A stretch of DNA of 64,000 nt from Promethearchaeota archaeon (GTDB lineage Archaea > Asgardarchaeota > Lokiarchaeia > Sigyniarchaeales > SOKP01), in NCBI GenBank assembly GCA_019058445.1, contig JAHPZA010000006.1, positions 1,132,943 through 1,196,942 on the forward strand, given 5' to 3'. The notes under the pieces are model-generated. The model saw only the letters and a list, made by a program, of their open reading frames with translations. It searched no databases and had not been told where the DNA came from. This document shows positions 7,166 through 16,038 of the stretch, piece by piece. A program made the position numbers and the translations under genes. The stretch's first letter is position 1; each line of letters begins with the position of its first letter.

Positions 7166-9943
7166 TTAAGCTATAACAATAGCGGGACGTCCTGGTAGTG
7201 CTTGACTTGCTTTTTTTTCTTGCGAATTATTTTCATCTACTACTTCGATATCACATTGATATTTTTTGTTGAGGATTGGTTTTATTTCTTGAAAGAATTG
7301 TAATTCTTCTTCGGGAGAGAGTGATAATTTAGAATATTTACCAACATTTTTCAGAATTTTAGCCGTAATTTGACTAATGTTTTTACCATGAGGTTTAAGA
7401 TCACTCTCTTTCATGATTTTTTTCATAATATCTCCTTGATTTCTAGTCTCGTCGAGTAGTGACATTAAAATACTGTAGAATTTAAACTTCCACTTATCTG
7501 CGATGATTATCGAGATCTTCTCCAGGGTTTCTTTCTTCATTACTAATTTGATATTATTCACATCATCAACGATATTGTTCATAAGTTTCCATTTGAAATC
7601 ACTTTCTTCAGTAAGAAGTTTTTCGTCATAGGAGGGCCATGCTGCCAAACTAGCATACTCTTTTTTGCCAATTCTCTCCCAAATTTCTTCAGTCATGTGT
7701 GGAGCAATTGGATGGAGGAGAAGCGTAAGTTTTTCCTGACATTCTTCAAAAGTGGTTTTAATTACTCCCTCATTTTTATATTTATTCAGATCAGCTGTAA
7801 ACTGAATAATATTATTCACGGCATCCCTAATTGCTATTTTTTCAAGACTTTCAGTGACAAGTTTTATGGTTTTATTTAAATTGTAAATAACAAGTGTATC
7901 TCTTATAGTTTTCTTTTTTCTTATGCTTTCTGGAGGCTCGGTAAGTAATATAAAAGTGTTTCTTATAAATTTATATGCAAATCCTACTCCCTCTTCAGAC
8001 CATTCTAATCCAGATTCGGGGCTTGCGCCAAATAAAATAAAGAATCTTGCAGCATCTGCTCCATATTCATTCATTATTTCAATGGGATCAACAGTATTTC
8101 CGTATGATTTGCTCATCTTAACACTTTTTAACACAAATTTACTGCCACATTGTTTACATGTTTCATCATGCATTTCTGCTTTCATTGCAAAGCTATTGCA
8201 TTTAGGACAGTAAGGATGAGCCTTATTTATCATACCTTGTGTCAATAAGCGTTGAAAAGGCTCATCAGATTTATGAAGCCCGAGATCTCGAGATACCTTG
8301 GTAACAAATCGGGCATAAAGGAGATGCATGATTGCATGCTCGATACCACCAATGTATTGATCCACATTCATCCAATAATTAACTATATTCTTTCTATAAG
8401 GTAATTCATCCGTTCTCGGATCACAGAATTTGATGAAATACCAAGAACTATCAACAAATGTGTCCATCGTATCTGTTTCACGTTTTGCTGCCTTGCCGCA
8501 TTTAGGGCATTTGGTATTTACAAAACTTTTGCTAGTTTCTAAAGGATTTCCTTTTCCCGTAAATTTAACATCTTTAGGTAGCTTAACGGGTAAGTCTTTA
8601 TAAGGTACAGGTACAATCCCACATTCATCGCAATATATAATAGGGATGGGACATCCCCAGTATCGTTGACGTGAAATTAACCAATCTCTCAGTTTATAAT
8701 TAATGGTTGCTTCTCCCATGCCAATCTTTTCTAATTTTTCAGTAATAGCATTAATAGCGACTCTATTTTCCATTCCATTAAATTCTTCTGAATTGACTAA
8801 GGTACCGTCTTCTTCATAAGCACGAGTCATTTTACTTAATTTCAATTCATAATCAAATGGTTGAATAACAATTTTAATAGGGATATCATATTCTTTTGCA
8901 AATTCAAAATCTCGTTGATCATGGGCAGGGACGGCCATCACTGCACCGGCACCATACTCAAAAATGACAAAATTCCCGATATAGACGGGCACTTTTTCAT
9001 TCGTCATGGGATTAATGGCATACTTTCCAATGAACATTCCTTTTTTTTCAACTTCTATATCTGTCCTCTCAAATTTGTTTTGTTTCATAACTTCCTCGTA
9101 TAAAATTTCAAAGTCTTTTTCATATTCGGTGTCTTTAACCCATTCCCTTACCCAAGGATGTTCTGGAGCGAAAACCATAAATGTCACTCCATATAATGTA
9201 TCTGGTCGAGTAGTAAAGATGTCAATCGTCCGATCCTCATCCACAATTGGAAATCTAATAATAGATCCCTCAGAACGCCCAATCCAGTTTCGTTGCATAA
9301 TCTTAACTTTCTCTGGCCAATCTACCACATTCAATCCATCTAATAACTCTTCCGCGTAGGCTCGTATTTTTAAAAACCATTGTGTCAAAAATTTTTGCTC
9401 AACATCAGAACTGCATCGCCAGCATTTACCACCTTGTACCTGCTCATTTGCCAGAACTGTATTGCATTTATTGCACCAATTAACATACGACCCTTCTCTA
9501 TATGCTAAATCTTTTTCAAGGAATTTTAAAAACAACCATTGGTCCCATTTATAATAATCAGTATCATGGCTGTAAATCATTCGCGCCCAATCATAAGAAA
9601 GTCCAATTCGCTTTTGTTGTTTTATGATTGCATCTATATTCGAATCTGTCCATTCTTCAGGATTTTCTCCATGGTCGATGGCGGCGTTCTCTGCGGGCAT
9701 ACCGAATGAATCATACCCCATGGGATATAGTACGTTGAATCCCCGCATTCGCTTAAATCTGGCGTAACTATCGCCTATTGAATAATTTCTTAGATGACCT
9801 ATATGAAGATGAGAGCTAGGATAGGGATACATTTCAAGAACATAGAATTTTTCTTTCTTCTCTTCTTTAACCTCAAATATTTTATCTTTTTCCCATTTTT
9901 CCTGCCATTTATTTTCGATTTTTTGAAAATCATATTCAACCAT
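7166..9943 (-). CDS. leuS: Leucyl-tRNA synthetase, bacterial-type core
   Basis: Charges tRNA-Leu with leucine. The class I signatures are present: HIGH at residues 47-50 and KMSKS at 609-613. The CP1 editing domain (about 220-400) includes the GAGAVMAVPAHDQRD motif. Zinc-type Cys pairs occur at WCNKC...CWRC and CDEC...CPKC. The wording of the core (GMPAENAAI, TRPDTLYG, DSSWYFIKFCDP) is that of bacterial LeuRS. The last 100 residues, ending ALPGRPAIVIA, look more like the archaeal-type C-terminal domain, so the enzyme may be mosaic. At 925 residues it is longer than most bacterial enzymes (about 860-880). The start is ATG at 9943. The 3' 318 bp are duplicated in decayed form at 5661-5978. Confidence 0.97.
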   Translation of the reverse strand: MVEYDFQKIENKWQEKWEKDKIFEVKEEKKEKFYVLEMYPYPSSHLHIGHLRNYSIGDSYARFKRMRGFNVLYPMGYDSFGMPAENAAIDHGENPEEWTDSNIDAIIKQQKRIGLSYDWARMIYSHDTDYYKWDQWLFLKFLEKDLAYREGSYVNWCNKCNTVLANEQVQGGKCWRCSSDVEQKFLTQWFLKIRAYAEELLDGLNVVDWPEKVKIMQRNWIGRSEGSIIRFPIVDEDRTIDIFTTRPDTLYGVTFMVFAPEHPWVREWVKDTEYEKDFEILYEEVMKQNKFERTDIEVEKKGMFIGKYAINPMTNEKVPVYIGNFVIFEYGAGAVMAVPAHDQRDFEFAKEYDIPIKIVIQPFDYELKLSKMTRAYEEDGTLVNSEEFNGMENRVAINAITEKLEKIGMGEATINYKLRDWLISRQRYWGCPIPIIYCDECGIVPVPYKDLPVKLPKDVKFTGKGNPLETSKSFVNTKCPKCGKAAKRETDTMDTFVDSSWYFIKFCDPRTDELPYRKNIVNYWMNVDQYIGGIEHAIMHLLYARFVTKVSRDLGLHKSDEPFQRLLTQGMINKAHPYCPKCNSFAMKAEMHDETCKQCGSKFVLKSVKMSKSYGNTVDPIEIMNEYGADAARFFILFGASPESGLEWSEEGVGFAYKFIRNTFILLTEPPESIRKKKTIRDTLVIYNLNKTIKLVTESLEKIAIRDAVNNIIQFTADLNKYKNEGVIKTTFEECQEKLTLLLHPIAPHMTEEIWERIGKKEYASLAAWPSYDEKLLTEESDFKWKLMNNIVDDVNNIKLVMKKETLEKISIIIADKWKFKFYSILMSLLDETRNQGDIMKKIMKESDLKPHGKNISQITAKILKNVGKYSKLSLSPEEELQFFQEIKPILNKKYQCDIEVVDENNSQEKKASQALPGRPAIVIA

Positions 9944-10334
9944 TATAATCTAACTCACTCTTTTCAAATTTTGTAATAAAATACTTTTGTTTTGTGTTTT
10001 ATTGTTTTTATTTTTTTCACTTTCACGATTTCAAGTCAGCTGCGTAATAATCACTGACCTCTTTTTAGTATAATCTACACACGGAGCAAACAAATCCGTA
10101 GTAAGGTTTTAAAAAGAGGTTAGATTTGCTTGCTTGCTTTATAATAATAATAATAGAACTTTGTTAAGAAATTGTAAACTTAATGAGTTCTTCATATTAT
10201 TATTTGAAATCATGATTATATTCGATAAAATATTATGAATTATAAATTTTTTCCTATTATAATCGATTTTTATGTTTATTTTATAATTTTTTGGAAAAAA
10301 GCTTTTTTTCACAGAAAAACTAATTAAAATAAGG
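9944..10334. other. Divergent intergenic region between leuS and the lipoate operon
   Basis: 391 AT-rich bases. They hold a long inverted repeat (10055-10122, listed separately), a short TTGC tandem run near 10126-10138, and a TATA-like TTTATTTTATAATTTT near 10270-10285 that could drive the plus-strand operon. No tRNA fold was found, although the hairpin is large enough to be an RNA element. Confidence 0.5.
10055..10122. repeat. Long inverted repeat / hairpin upstream of leuS
   Basis: The outer arms TGACCTCTTTTTA (10055) and TAAAAAGAGGTTA (ending 10122) pair at 12 of 13 positions. Inside them an arm CGGA pairs with TCCG, and CTA with TAG across a bulge, around a 9-base loop (GCAAACAAA). It lies 112 bases before leuS and could be part of a leuS leader RNA read on the minus strand, an unknown small RNA, or a mobile-element relic. 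It does not fit a tRNA or any riboswitch I know. Confidence 0.5.
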
Positions 10335-11330
10335 ATGATTAAGAACATACGAGTTTCTATTGGAAGTGCCTCGGTATTAGGATTGGTTTCGAAACAATTT
10401 CCCATACCTCCAACAACATGTTATATAATGACATATAAAGAAGGACACTGTATAGCGAATTGTGGCTTTTGTCCTCAAGCGAGGGAATCAAGAAGTTCTA
10501 TCGAAAAACTCTCACGTATAACATGGCCAGTTTTTCCTTTTAAAGAGTTTCTCACAAAATTGACTTATATGCCCCCTTCGAAAAGATTTAAGAGAATTTG
10601 TATTCAAACTCTTAATTATAAAGAAAATTTTAAAGATTTAAGAGAAATTATTACCCAAATCAAGAACAATTCAAATATACCCATTTCTGTTGCAATTCCA
10701 CCTATATCAAAAGAGAAACTAAAGGAATTATACGTGATGGGCGTTCAAAGAGTAGGTATTGCATTAGACGGGGCGACATCAGAGATTTTTGATAAAATTA
10801 AGGGAAAAGGTGTTAAAGGACCTTATAATTGGGAACATCATATGGAATGTTTAAAATATGCCTTAGAAACCTTTCCTGAGGGATCTGTTACAACTCATGT
10901 GATTGTCGGATTAGGTGAGACTGAAAAAGACCTTCTTAAATTAATTAAAAATTTGAGGGATTTAGATATCCTCGTTTCACTATTTGCCTTCACACCTATA
11001 AAAGGTACCAGATTTGAACATCTTCCTCAACCAGAATTAATTAAATTTAGAAAAGTTCAACTAAGTCGATATCTCATATTAGTGGAAGCTAAAGAAGTTC
11101 AAGATTTTGCTTTTAACCAAGAGGGGAGTTTAGTTAACATTAATATTAGTAAGCAAAAATTAAAAAATATAATTGATGATACAGATGCGTTTTTAACTTC
11201 GGGTTGTCCCGGGTGTAATAGACCATACTATACTTCTCGTCCATCTGGTCCAATATATAATTATCCGAGAAAATTAAGCGAAAAAGAAAAAGAAGAAATT
11301 TATAAATTATTAGAAAAATATGTGATTTAA
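10335..11330 (+). CDS. Radical-SAM protein, LipS-type lipoyl synthase subunit (probable)
   Basis: A 331-residue radical-SAM enzyme. The [4Fe-4S]/SAM cysteines are C39, C43 and C46 in GHCIANCGFCPQ (CX3CX2C). An IVGLGETEKDLL motif follows at the position of the conserved SAM-binding strand, and a C-terminal CPGCNRP motif may bind a second cluster. It resembles biotin-synthase-like proteins. With the transferase next door and a second radical-SAM gene after it, it best fits one half of the two-protein lipoyl synthase LipS1/LipS2 known from Thermococcus, in which the pair inserts the two sulfurs of lipoate. I cannot say from sequence alone which of the two it is. The start ATG at 10335 follows AAGG directly, so translation may be leaderless. 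First gene of a six-gene operon. Confidence 0.75.
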   Translation: MIKNIRVSIGSASVLGLVSKQFPIPPTTCYIMTYKEGHCIANCGFCPQARESRSSIEKLSRITWPVFPFKEFLTKLTYMPPSKRFKRICIQTLNYKENFKDLREIITQIKNNSNIPISVAIPPISKEKLKELYVMGVQRVGIALDGATSEIFDKIKGKGVKGPYNWEHHMECLKYALETFPEGSVTTHVIVGLGETEKDLLKLIKNLRDLDILVSLFAFTPIKGTRFEHLPQPELIKFRKVQLSRYLILVEAKEVQDFAFNQEGSLVNINISKQKLKNIIDDTDAFLTSGCPGCNRPYYTSRPSGPIYNYPRKLSEKEKEEIYKLLEKYVI

Positions 11331-11347
11331 TAGAGTAGAGGGTTTTT

Positions 11348-12127
11348 ATGGATAAATGGCGCTTTATATCTTTGGATATCAAAAATGGTTTTTGGAATAT
11401 GGCCTTAGATGAGGCTATTTTAAACGCTGTAATTGAGAAAAGATCCCCCCATACTGTAAGATTTTATAAGTGGAAACCCTCTACAGCGAGTATTGGAAGA
11501 AATCAGAGTTTATCCACAGAAGTTGATATAGAATTTACAAAGAAAAAGGGATACAATGTTGTCCGGCGTATTACTGGGGGAGGGGCGGTGTTTCATGATA
11601 GTAATGGTGAAATTACTTATTCAATAGTATGTCCAATAAAATTTTTAGAGCGTTTTAATGCTATAAAAGTGTTAGATCAATTTGAAATAATAACCCAAGG
11701 AATAGTAACTGGTTTAAACAACTATGGTTTACAACCAAAAAAGGGAGTTATTCATTGTCCCGCCATTTTTCTTGATGGAAAAAAGTTCTCTGGAAATGCC
11801 CAGGTAAGGAAAAAAGGTTATCTACTTCAGCATGGTACAATTTTATTGGATATAGACCCAGAATTAATGTATTCTGTATTAAAAGCACCTGAAAATGTGG
11901 GAAAATCAAGGATGGTGAGATCAGTTCGTGCCAAATGTATTGGAATTAAAGATCAACTCCAAGACTATAATGAAACACAATTTTTAAAAGCTTTAAAATA
12001 CGGATTTGAAAATACTTTAGGGATTAAATTAAAGGAGGGTTATTTTTCCGATTATGAAATAGAAATGGCTAAAAGATTAGTTAAAGAAAAATATTCAAAT
12101 ATCGAATGGTTAAAAAAATATGAATAA
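11348..12127 (+). CDS. Lipoyl/octanoyl transferase, LplA-type catalytic domain
   Basis: A 259-residue protein of the biotin/lipoyl ligase fold (BPL_LplA_LipB). It carries the RRITGGGAVFHD nucleotide/lipoyl-binding loop (residues 73-84) and the catalytic Lys146 in GKKFSGNAQ, followed by HGTILLDID. It transfers lipoate or octanoate, probably through an acyl-AMP, to lipoyl domains such as glycine-cleavage H protein or 2-oxoacid dehydrogenase E2. Only the large domain is present, without the LplA C-terminal accessory domain, as in split or short lipoate ligases. It lies 17 bases after the first radical-SAM gene with GAGGG before the ATG, and overlaps the second by 8 bases. This layout is diagnostic of the LipS1/LipS2 pathway, in which the ligase supplies the octanoyl substrate. 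Confidence 0.88.
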   Translation: MDKWRFISLDIKNGFWNMALDEAILNAVIEKRSPHTVRFYKWKPSTASIGRNQSLSTEVDIEFTKKKGYNVVRRITGGGAVFHDSNGEITYSIVCPIKFLERFNAIKVLDQFEIITQGIVTGLNNYGLQPKKGVIHCPAIFLDGKKFSGNAQVRKKGYLLQHGTILLDIDPELMYSVLKAPENVGKSRMVRSVRAKCIGIKDQLQDYNETQFLKALKYGFENTLGIKLKEGYFSDYEIEMAKRLVKEKYSNIEWLKKYE

Positions 12128-13175
12128 ATCTAAAGAATTATTGCATAAAATACAATCAAAAACAGCGTCATGGTCAGATTTTTCATCTTTTTTGACTTTA
12201 GAAGAACCAGAACTGGAACCATTTTTTCTCCATGCTCAGGAAATTACAAGACAAAATTTCAACAATATATTAAAAATTTATAATCCTACTAATAGGTTTC
12301 CTGCGATAAGTATAACCGGGAACAAATGTGCCTTAAAGTGCGAACATTGTAATGAGAAATATTTGAAAGGTATGAAGTCATTAATAACAAATAGCGATTT
12401 GGAATCCTTTTTAATGAAACACTCCAGAAATGAGGGAATTGGAGCACTTATATCAGGGGGATGTGAGCTAGATGGATCAGTCCCGTTAATTAATTATTTA
12501 GATACTATTAAAGAAGTGAAAAACAAGACAAATTTAATCATAAATACTCATACCGGATTACTTAATAAGGAAACAGCACAAAAACTAGCAGATGCTAAGG
12601 TTGATATCATTTCCTTTGATATTAACTTGGATGAGGAAATAATTGAAAATATATACCATTTAGATAAGAGTGTAAATGACTATAAACAGGCTATTGAACT
12701 CTTAAAAGAACACAAATTAAATATTGTACCTCATATTTGTATCGGTCTCTATTATGGCAAGATTCATAAAGAGTTAGAGTCAATCAGATTTATAAAAGAA
12801 TCTGACATAAATCCCTCGTTAATAGTCATAATTGCGTTAATTCCTCCAAAAAACTCGAAGGTTGAATTTGAAAGGCCTAAGGCAATAGATATCGCAAAAA
12901 TAATCGCTTTGATAAGATTTGTTTTTCCATATACGGAGATTTCATTGGGTTGTATGAGACCTAGAGGAAATATAAAAATTATGTTAGAAAAATATGCCAT
13001 TAAGTCAGGCATTACTCGAATTGAACTTCCTTCAAAAGATACATTGAAATGGTTAAAAAGATCTAATCCGGACGTCACATTTCAATTTTTTTCAGCATGT
13101 TGTGCGATTCCTTCTAACTTTGAGAATTTTGCAAAAAGTAAAGATTCAGATATTAAGAGGTATTTAAGCATTTAA
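12120..13175 (+). CDS. Radical-SAM protein, second LipS-type subunit (probable)
   Basis: A 351-residue radical-SAM protein with C70, C74 and C77 in KCALKCEHC (CX3CX2C). A conserved-looking ISGGCELDGSVPL follows the first strands, and an SFDINLDEEII segment sits in the barrel. Two Cys near the end (FFSACCAIP) could ligate an auxiliary cluster, which a sulfur-inserting lipoyl synthase needs as sulfur donor. Its start overlaps the ligase gene by 8 bases, implying coupled translation. Together with the gene at 10335 it is the probable LipS1/LipS2 pair; no classical LipA is visible in this window. Radical-SAM pairs acting in other pathways remain possible, but the ligase between them argues against that. 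Confidence 0.75.
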   Translation: MNKSKELLHKIQSKTASWSDFSSFLTLEEPELEPFFLHAQEITRQNFNNILKIYNPTNRFPAISITGNKCALKCEHCNEKYLKGMKSLITNSDLESFLMKHSRNEGIGALISGGCELDGSVPLINYLDTIKEVKNKTNLIINTHTGLLNKETAQKLADAKVDIISFDINLDEEIIENIYHLDKSVNDYKQAIELLKEHKLNIVPHICIGLYYGKIHKELESIRFIKESDINPSLIVIIALIPPKNSKVEFERPKAIDIAKIIALIRFVFPYTEISLGCMRPRGNIKIMLEKYAIKSGITRIELPSKDTLKWLKRSNPDVTFQFFSACCAIPSNFENFAKSKDSDIKRYLSI

Positions 13176-13190
13176 TCTATATCAAACAAA

Positions 13191-13634
13191 ATGATGGTAA
13201 TGGATAGTCTGGAAATAATCAAAAACAAATTTAAAAATGATAATTTTGCTAAGAATCTTGGCGTTATCGTAGATGATCTTAAGAAGGATTATGTAAAAAT
13301 GCATATGCAACTCAAGCCAGAGATTTGTAATTTTTATGGAAGACCTCATGGAGGGGCAATATATGGTCTAGCAGATGCTGCGTTTTCAGTTATTGGTAAC
13401 AATCAAAATAATATATCGGTCGCGTTAGATTGTACGATAACATATCATACTAGTCCAGATCCTGAAGAGATTCTCTATGTCGAAGGAAAATTATTAAAAC
13501 AGACTCGAAAGATTGCTACTTTTCTGTTCACGCTATATACTCTAAATAATGAAAATCAAAATCTAGTAGCTACTATGCTGAGCACATTGTATCGAACTGG
13601 AAGGCCAATTAATCCAGCATTAATTGAAGATTAA
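13191..13634 (+). CDS. PaaI-family hotdog thioesterase
   Basis: A 147-residue single hotdog-fold protein that probably hydrolyses an acyl-CoA or acyl-carrier thioester. The family signature is GRPHGGAIYGLADAAF (HGG-x4-LAD, residues about 43-58). It is followed by the long strand with VALDCTITYHTSPDPEE, as in PaaI and related aromatic-acid thioesterases. Substrate unknown; by neighbourhood it could clear or recycle octanoyl or other acyl thioesters during lipoate assembly, which is inference. It lies 15 bases after the second radical-SAM gene and 9 bases before the CofE fusion. Starts at 13191, 13194 or 13200 are all possible. Confidence 0.87.
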   Translation: MMVMDSLEIIKNKFKNDNFAKNLGVIVDDLKKDYVKMHMQLKPEICNFYGRPHGGAIYGLADAAFSVIGNNQNNISVALDCTITYHTSPDPEEILYVEGKLLKQTRKIATFLFTLYTLNNENQNLVATMLSTLYRTGRPINPALIED

Positions 13635-13643
13635 TTTTAAGTT

Positions 13644-15056
13644 ATGCAAAATAAAATAGATTTAATCGGACTGAAGGGAATTCCTATTATTAAACCCGGA
13701 GATAACATCTCTAAAATCATTTTAGAGGCTCTCAAGTTTAATAATATTGTTTTAGAAGATGGTGATATTATAATCATTGCACAGACGATAATCTCTAAGA
13801 GTAATGGAAGAATAAAAAATTTAAAAAATATAACACCCAGTAAAAAGGCTATTGAAATGCATAACACGATAACTCCTCTTGCTAAAAGCGTGGGAATCCC
13901 AGTTAAAACTCCTGAGCTTATACAAGTAATCCTAGAGGAATCTAAAGAAATATTGAAAACTGAGCATGTGCTTATTACTGAAACGAACCATGGTTTCGTG
14001 TGCGCCAATGCCGGAATAGATCAATCAAACGTGGAAGGTGAATATAATATTACTTTGCTACCTAAAAACCCCGATCACGATGCTAATAAAATTAGACAAA
14101 CTTTGAAAAAAAAAACTAAGAAAAATGTGGCAATAATTATTTCTGATTCATTTGGCAGACCATTTAGAGTAGGCGCTGTAGGAGTTGCTTTAGGGATTTC
14201 AGGAATCAATGCAATTTTAGATAAACGCGGTTCTAAAGATTTATTTGGTCATGAACTTCAAAGTACTATTGTTGCGCAAGCAGATAATTTAGCATCTGCA
14301 GCTCAATTGATCATGGGTGAATGCGATGAAGGGCTACCAGTAGTACTAATAAGAGGCTATAAATTTAATTATCAAGAAAATACTTCAATTAAGTCCATCA
14401 TAAGAGAGAAAAGTTCAGATATATTTAGGAAAAATAAAATTGATATCCTTTCAGAAATTCTTAAAAATCGAAGAAGTTATAAGTTAAAGTTTGATTTCAG
14501 AGATGTAGATACAAAAATCATTGAGAACTGTATTGAATTAGCCAGATGGGCGCCAAGCGCCCATAATGGACAATTTTGGAGATTCGTTATTTTAGAGAAA
14601 GGAGTAATAAGAACTCATTTAATAGAGAATATGAATATTAAATTGCGCCAAGATCTCGAAAGCGACGGAAAGTCAGATGAATTTATTCAGAAAAAAATAG
14701 AAAAAACTCGAGAAAATTTCTTGGAAGCCCCTATTTTAACGCTTCTTTGCTTAGATACTGCTAATTTAGAAAAATATTCTGATCCAGAAAGGTCTAATAA
14801 TGAATATACTTTAGGAATTCAAAGTATTAGTGCTTCAGCTACATATTTCTTACTTGCCTTGCATACAATGCAATTAGCTGCGTGTTGGTATTGTGCTCCT
14901 TTATTTTCAAGGGATATTGTGAAAGAAACATTACATCTTCCGAATTCTTATGAACCAATGGCGTTTTTTACAGTGGGATATCCAATCAAAAAAATAGAAG
15001 CTCCAGCGCGCAAGAAATTGAACGATTTTATATTCAAATTGAATAATATGGGATGA
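13644..15056 (+). CDS. cofE: F420-0:gamma-glutamyl ligase fused to a nitroreductase domain (FbiB-like)
   Basis: Residues 1-250 are CofE, the GTP-dependent ligase that adds glutamates to coenzyme F420-0. Visible motifs are LEDGDIIIIAQTIISK, TETNHGFVCANAGID and DSFGRPFRVGAVGVALG. Residues about 270-465 form a nitroreductase/FMN fold (ILKNRRSYK, ARWAPSAHNGQ, and a C-terminal TVGYP). This domain order matches FbiB of actinobacteria, where the second domain reduces the dehydro-F420-0 made when PEP is the C3 donor. Most archaeal CofE proteins are about 250 residues and single-domain, so the fusion is unusual and hints at the PEP-type route. The gene lies 7 bases before cofD in the same operon. Confidence 0.9.
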   Translation: MQNKIDLIGLKGIPIIKPGDNISKIILEALKFNNIVLEDGDIIIIAQTIISKSNGRIKNLKNITPSKKAIEMHNTITPLAKSVGIPVKTPELIQVILEESKEILKTEHVLITETNHGFVCANAGIDQSNVEGEYNITLLPKNPDHDANKIRQTLKKKTKKNVAIIISDSFGRPFRVGAVGVALGISGINAILDKRGSKDLFGHELQSTIVAQADNLASAAQLIMGECDEGLPVVLIRGYKFNYQENTSIKSIIREKSSDIFRKNKIDILSEILKNRRSYKLKFDFRDVDTKIIENCIELARWAPSAHNGQFWRFVILEKGVIRTHLIENMNIKLRQDLESDGKSDEFIQKKIEKTRENFLEAPILTLLCLDTANLEKYSDPERSNNEYTLGIQSISASATYFLLALHTMQLAACWYCAPLFSRDIVKETLHLPNSYEPMAFFTVGYPIKKIEAPARKKLNDFIFKLNNMG

Positions 15057-15063
15057 AAAGCTT

Positions 15064-15996
15064 ATGGCAGATGATATATATGTCGTTTTAGCAGGAGGAG
15101 TTGGTGCTGCCAAATTTCTTGAAGGCTTAGTAAAAGTTATTCCCCCAGAATTCTTAAAGATAATAGTAAATACCGGTGATGATATTGAATTATTTGGTCT
15201 AAAAATTTGTCCAGATTTAGACATAATTACGTATACGCTGGCAGAGGTTGTGGATAAAGAGAAAGGCTGGGGCTTTGTTGATGAGAGTTTTAATTGCTTG
15301 AGCATTTTAAAACAATTTTATGATTATGGATGGTTTAATTTAGGAGATAAAGATCTGGCAATCCATATTTACCGTACTGATTTGTTAAATCAGGGATTTA
15401 CAAAAGCACAAGCAACTCAGAAAATAAGCGAAAAATTAGGGGTGTTATCAGAAATTATTCCCATGTGTAATGAACCTGTAGAAACTTATATCAAAACACC
15501 AATTAGCAACATGCACTTTGAAGAATTTTATATTAAGTACCAATACCAACCAGAAATTTTAGGTATTGAGTTTAAGGGAATACAAGAGGCAAGGCCAATA
15601 AAAAAAATTTTAGACTTTATCCATAAAGCGAAAAGGATAATCATTTGTCCCTCAAATCCGATAGTATCTATAGGAACCATCCTTCAGGTGCCCAGAATAA
15701 GGGAAGCTTTAGTTAAAGAAAAAGATAAAATCTATGCGATAAGCCCCATTATACAAGGAACAACTGTGAAAGGACCAGCTGATAAATTATTAGGATGTTT
15801 AGGATTTAACGTTTCTAGTTTTGGAGTGGCTAAATATTATCAAGATTTTTTAGGTCATTTTATAATAGATAATAAGGATTGTGATTTAAAACCTAAAATT
15901 GAACAATTAAAAATTAAAACGTATTGTTATGACACTTTAATGACAAATCTCGAAAAGAAAATAAAGTTAGCACAATTTCTTATGAATTTAAATTAA
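15064..15996 (+). CDS. cofD: 2-phospho-L-lactate (or PEP) transferase of F420 synthesis
   Basis: CofD transfers the activated C3 phospho-acid (lactyl- or enolpyruvyl-diphosphoguanosine) to the deazaflavin Fo, giving F420-0 or dehydro-F420-0. The 310-residue protein starts with the Rossmann-like LAGGVGAAKFLEGL. It then has the NTGDD metal/Fo motif, the GDKDLAIHIYRTDLL helix and the CPSNPIVSIGTIL nucleotide loop, all typical of CofD/FbiA. It is the last gene of the operon that starts at 10335, 7 bases after the CofE fusion. Given the FbiB-like partner, PEP may be the true C3 source. CofG/CofH and CofC are not in this window. Confidence 0.95.
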   Translation: MADDIYVVLAGGVGAAKFLEGLVKVIPPEFLKIIVNTGDDIELFGLKICPDLDIITYTLAEVVDKEKGWGFVDESFNCLSILKQFYDYGWFNLGDKDLAIHIYRTDLLNQGFTKAQATQKISEKLGVLSEIIPMCNEPVETYIKTPISNMHFEEFYIKYQYQPEILGIEFKGIQEARPIKKILDFIHKAKRIIICPSNPIVSIGTILQVPRIREALVKEKDKIYAISPIIQGTTVKGPADKLLGCLGFNVSSFGVAKYYQDFLGHFIIDNKDCDLKPKIEQLKIKTYCYDTLMTNLEKKIKLAQFLMNLN

Positions 15997-16038
15997 ATAA
16001 ATATTAATCTTATAAAATAAATAAAAAAATATTTATAT

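Noticed and set aside
7697..9359. Several plus-strand ORFs of 60-117 codons opposite leuS
   Set aside because: Shadow frames of the strongly conserved leuS gene; no motifs and wrong composition.
10055..10122. tRNA or C/D-box RNA at the hairpin
   Set aside because: No cloverleaf, no GTTCRANNC arm, and C and D boxes at unsuitable spacing.
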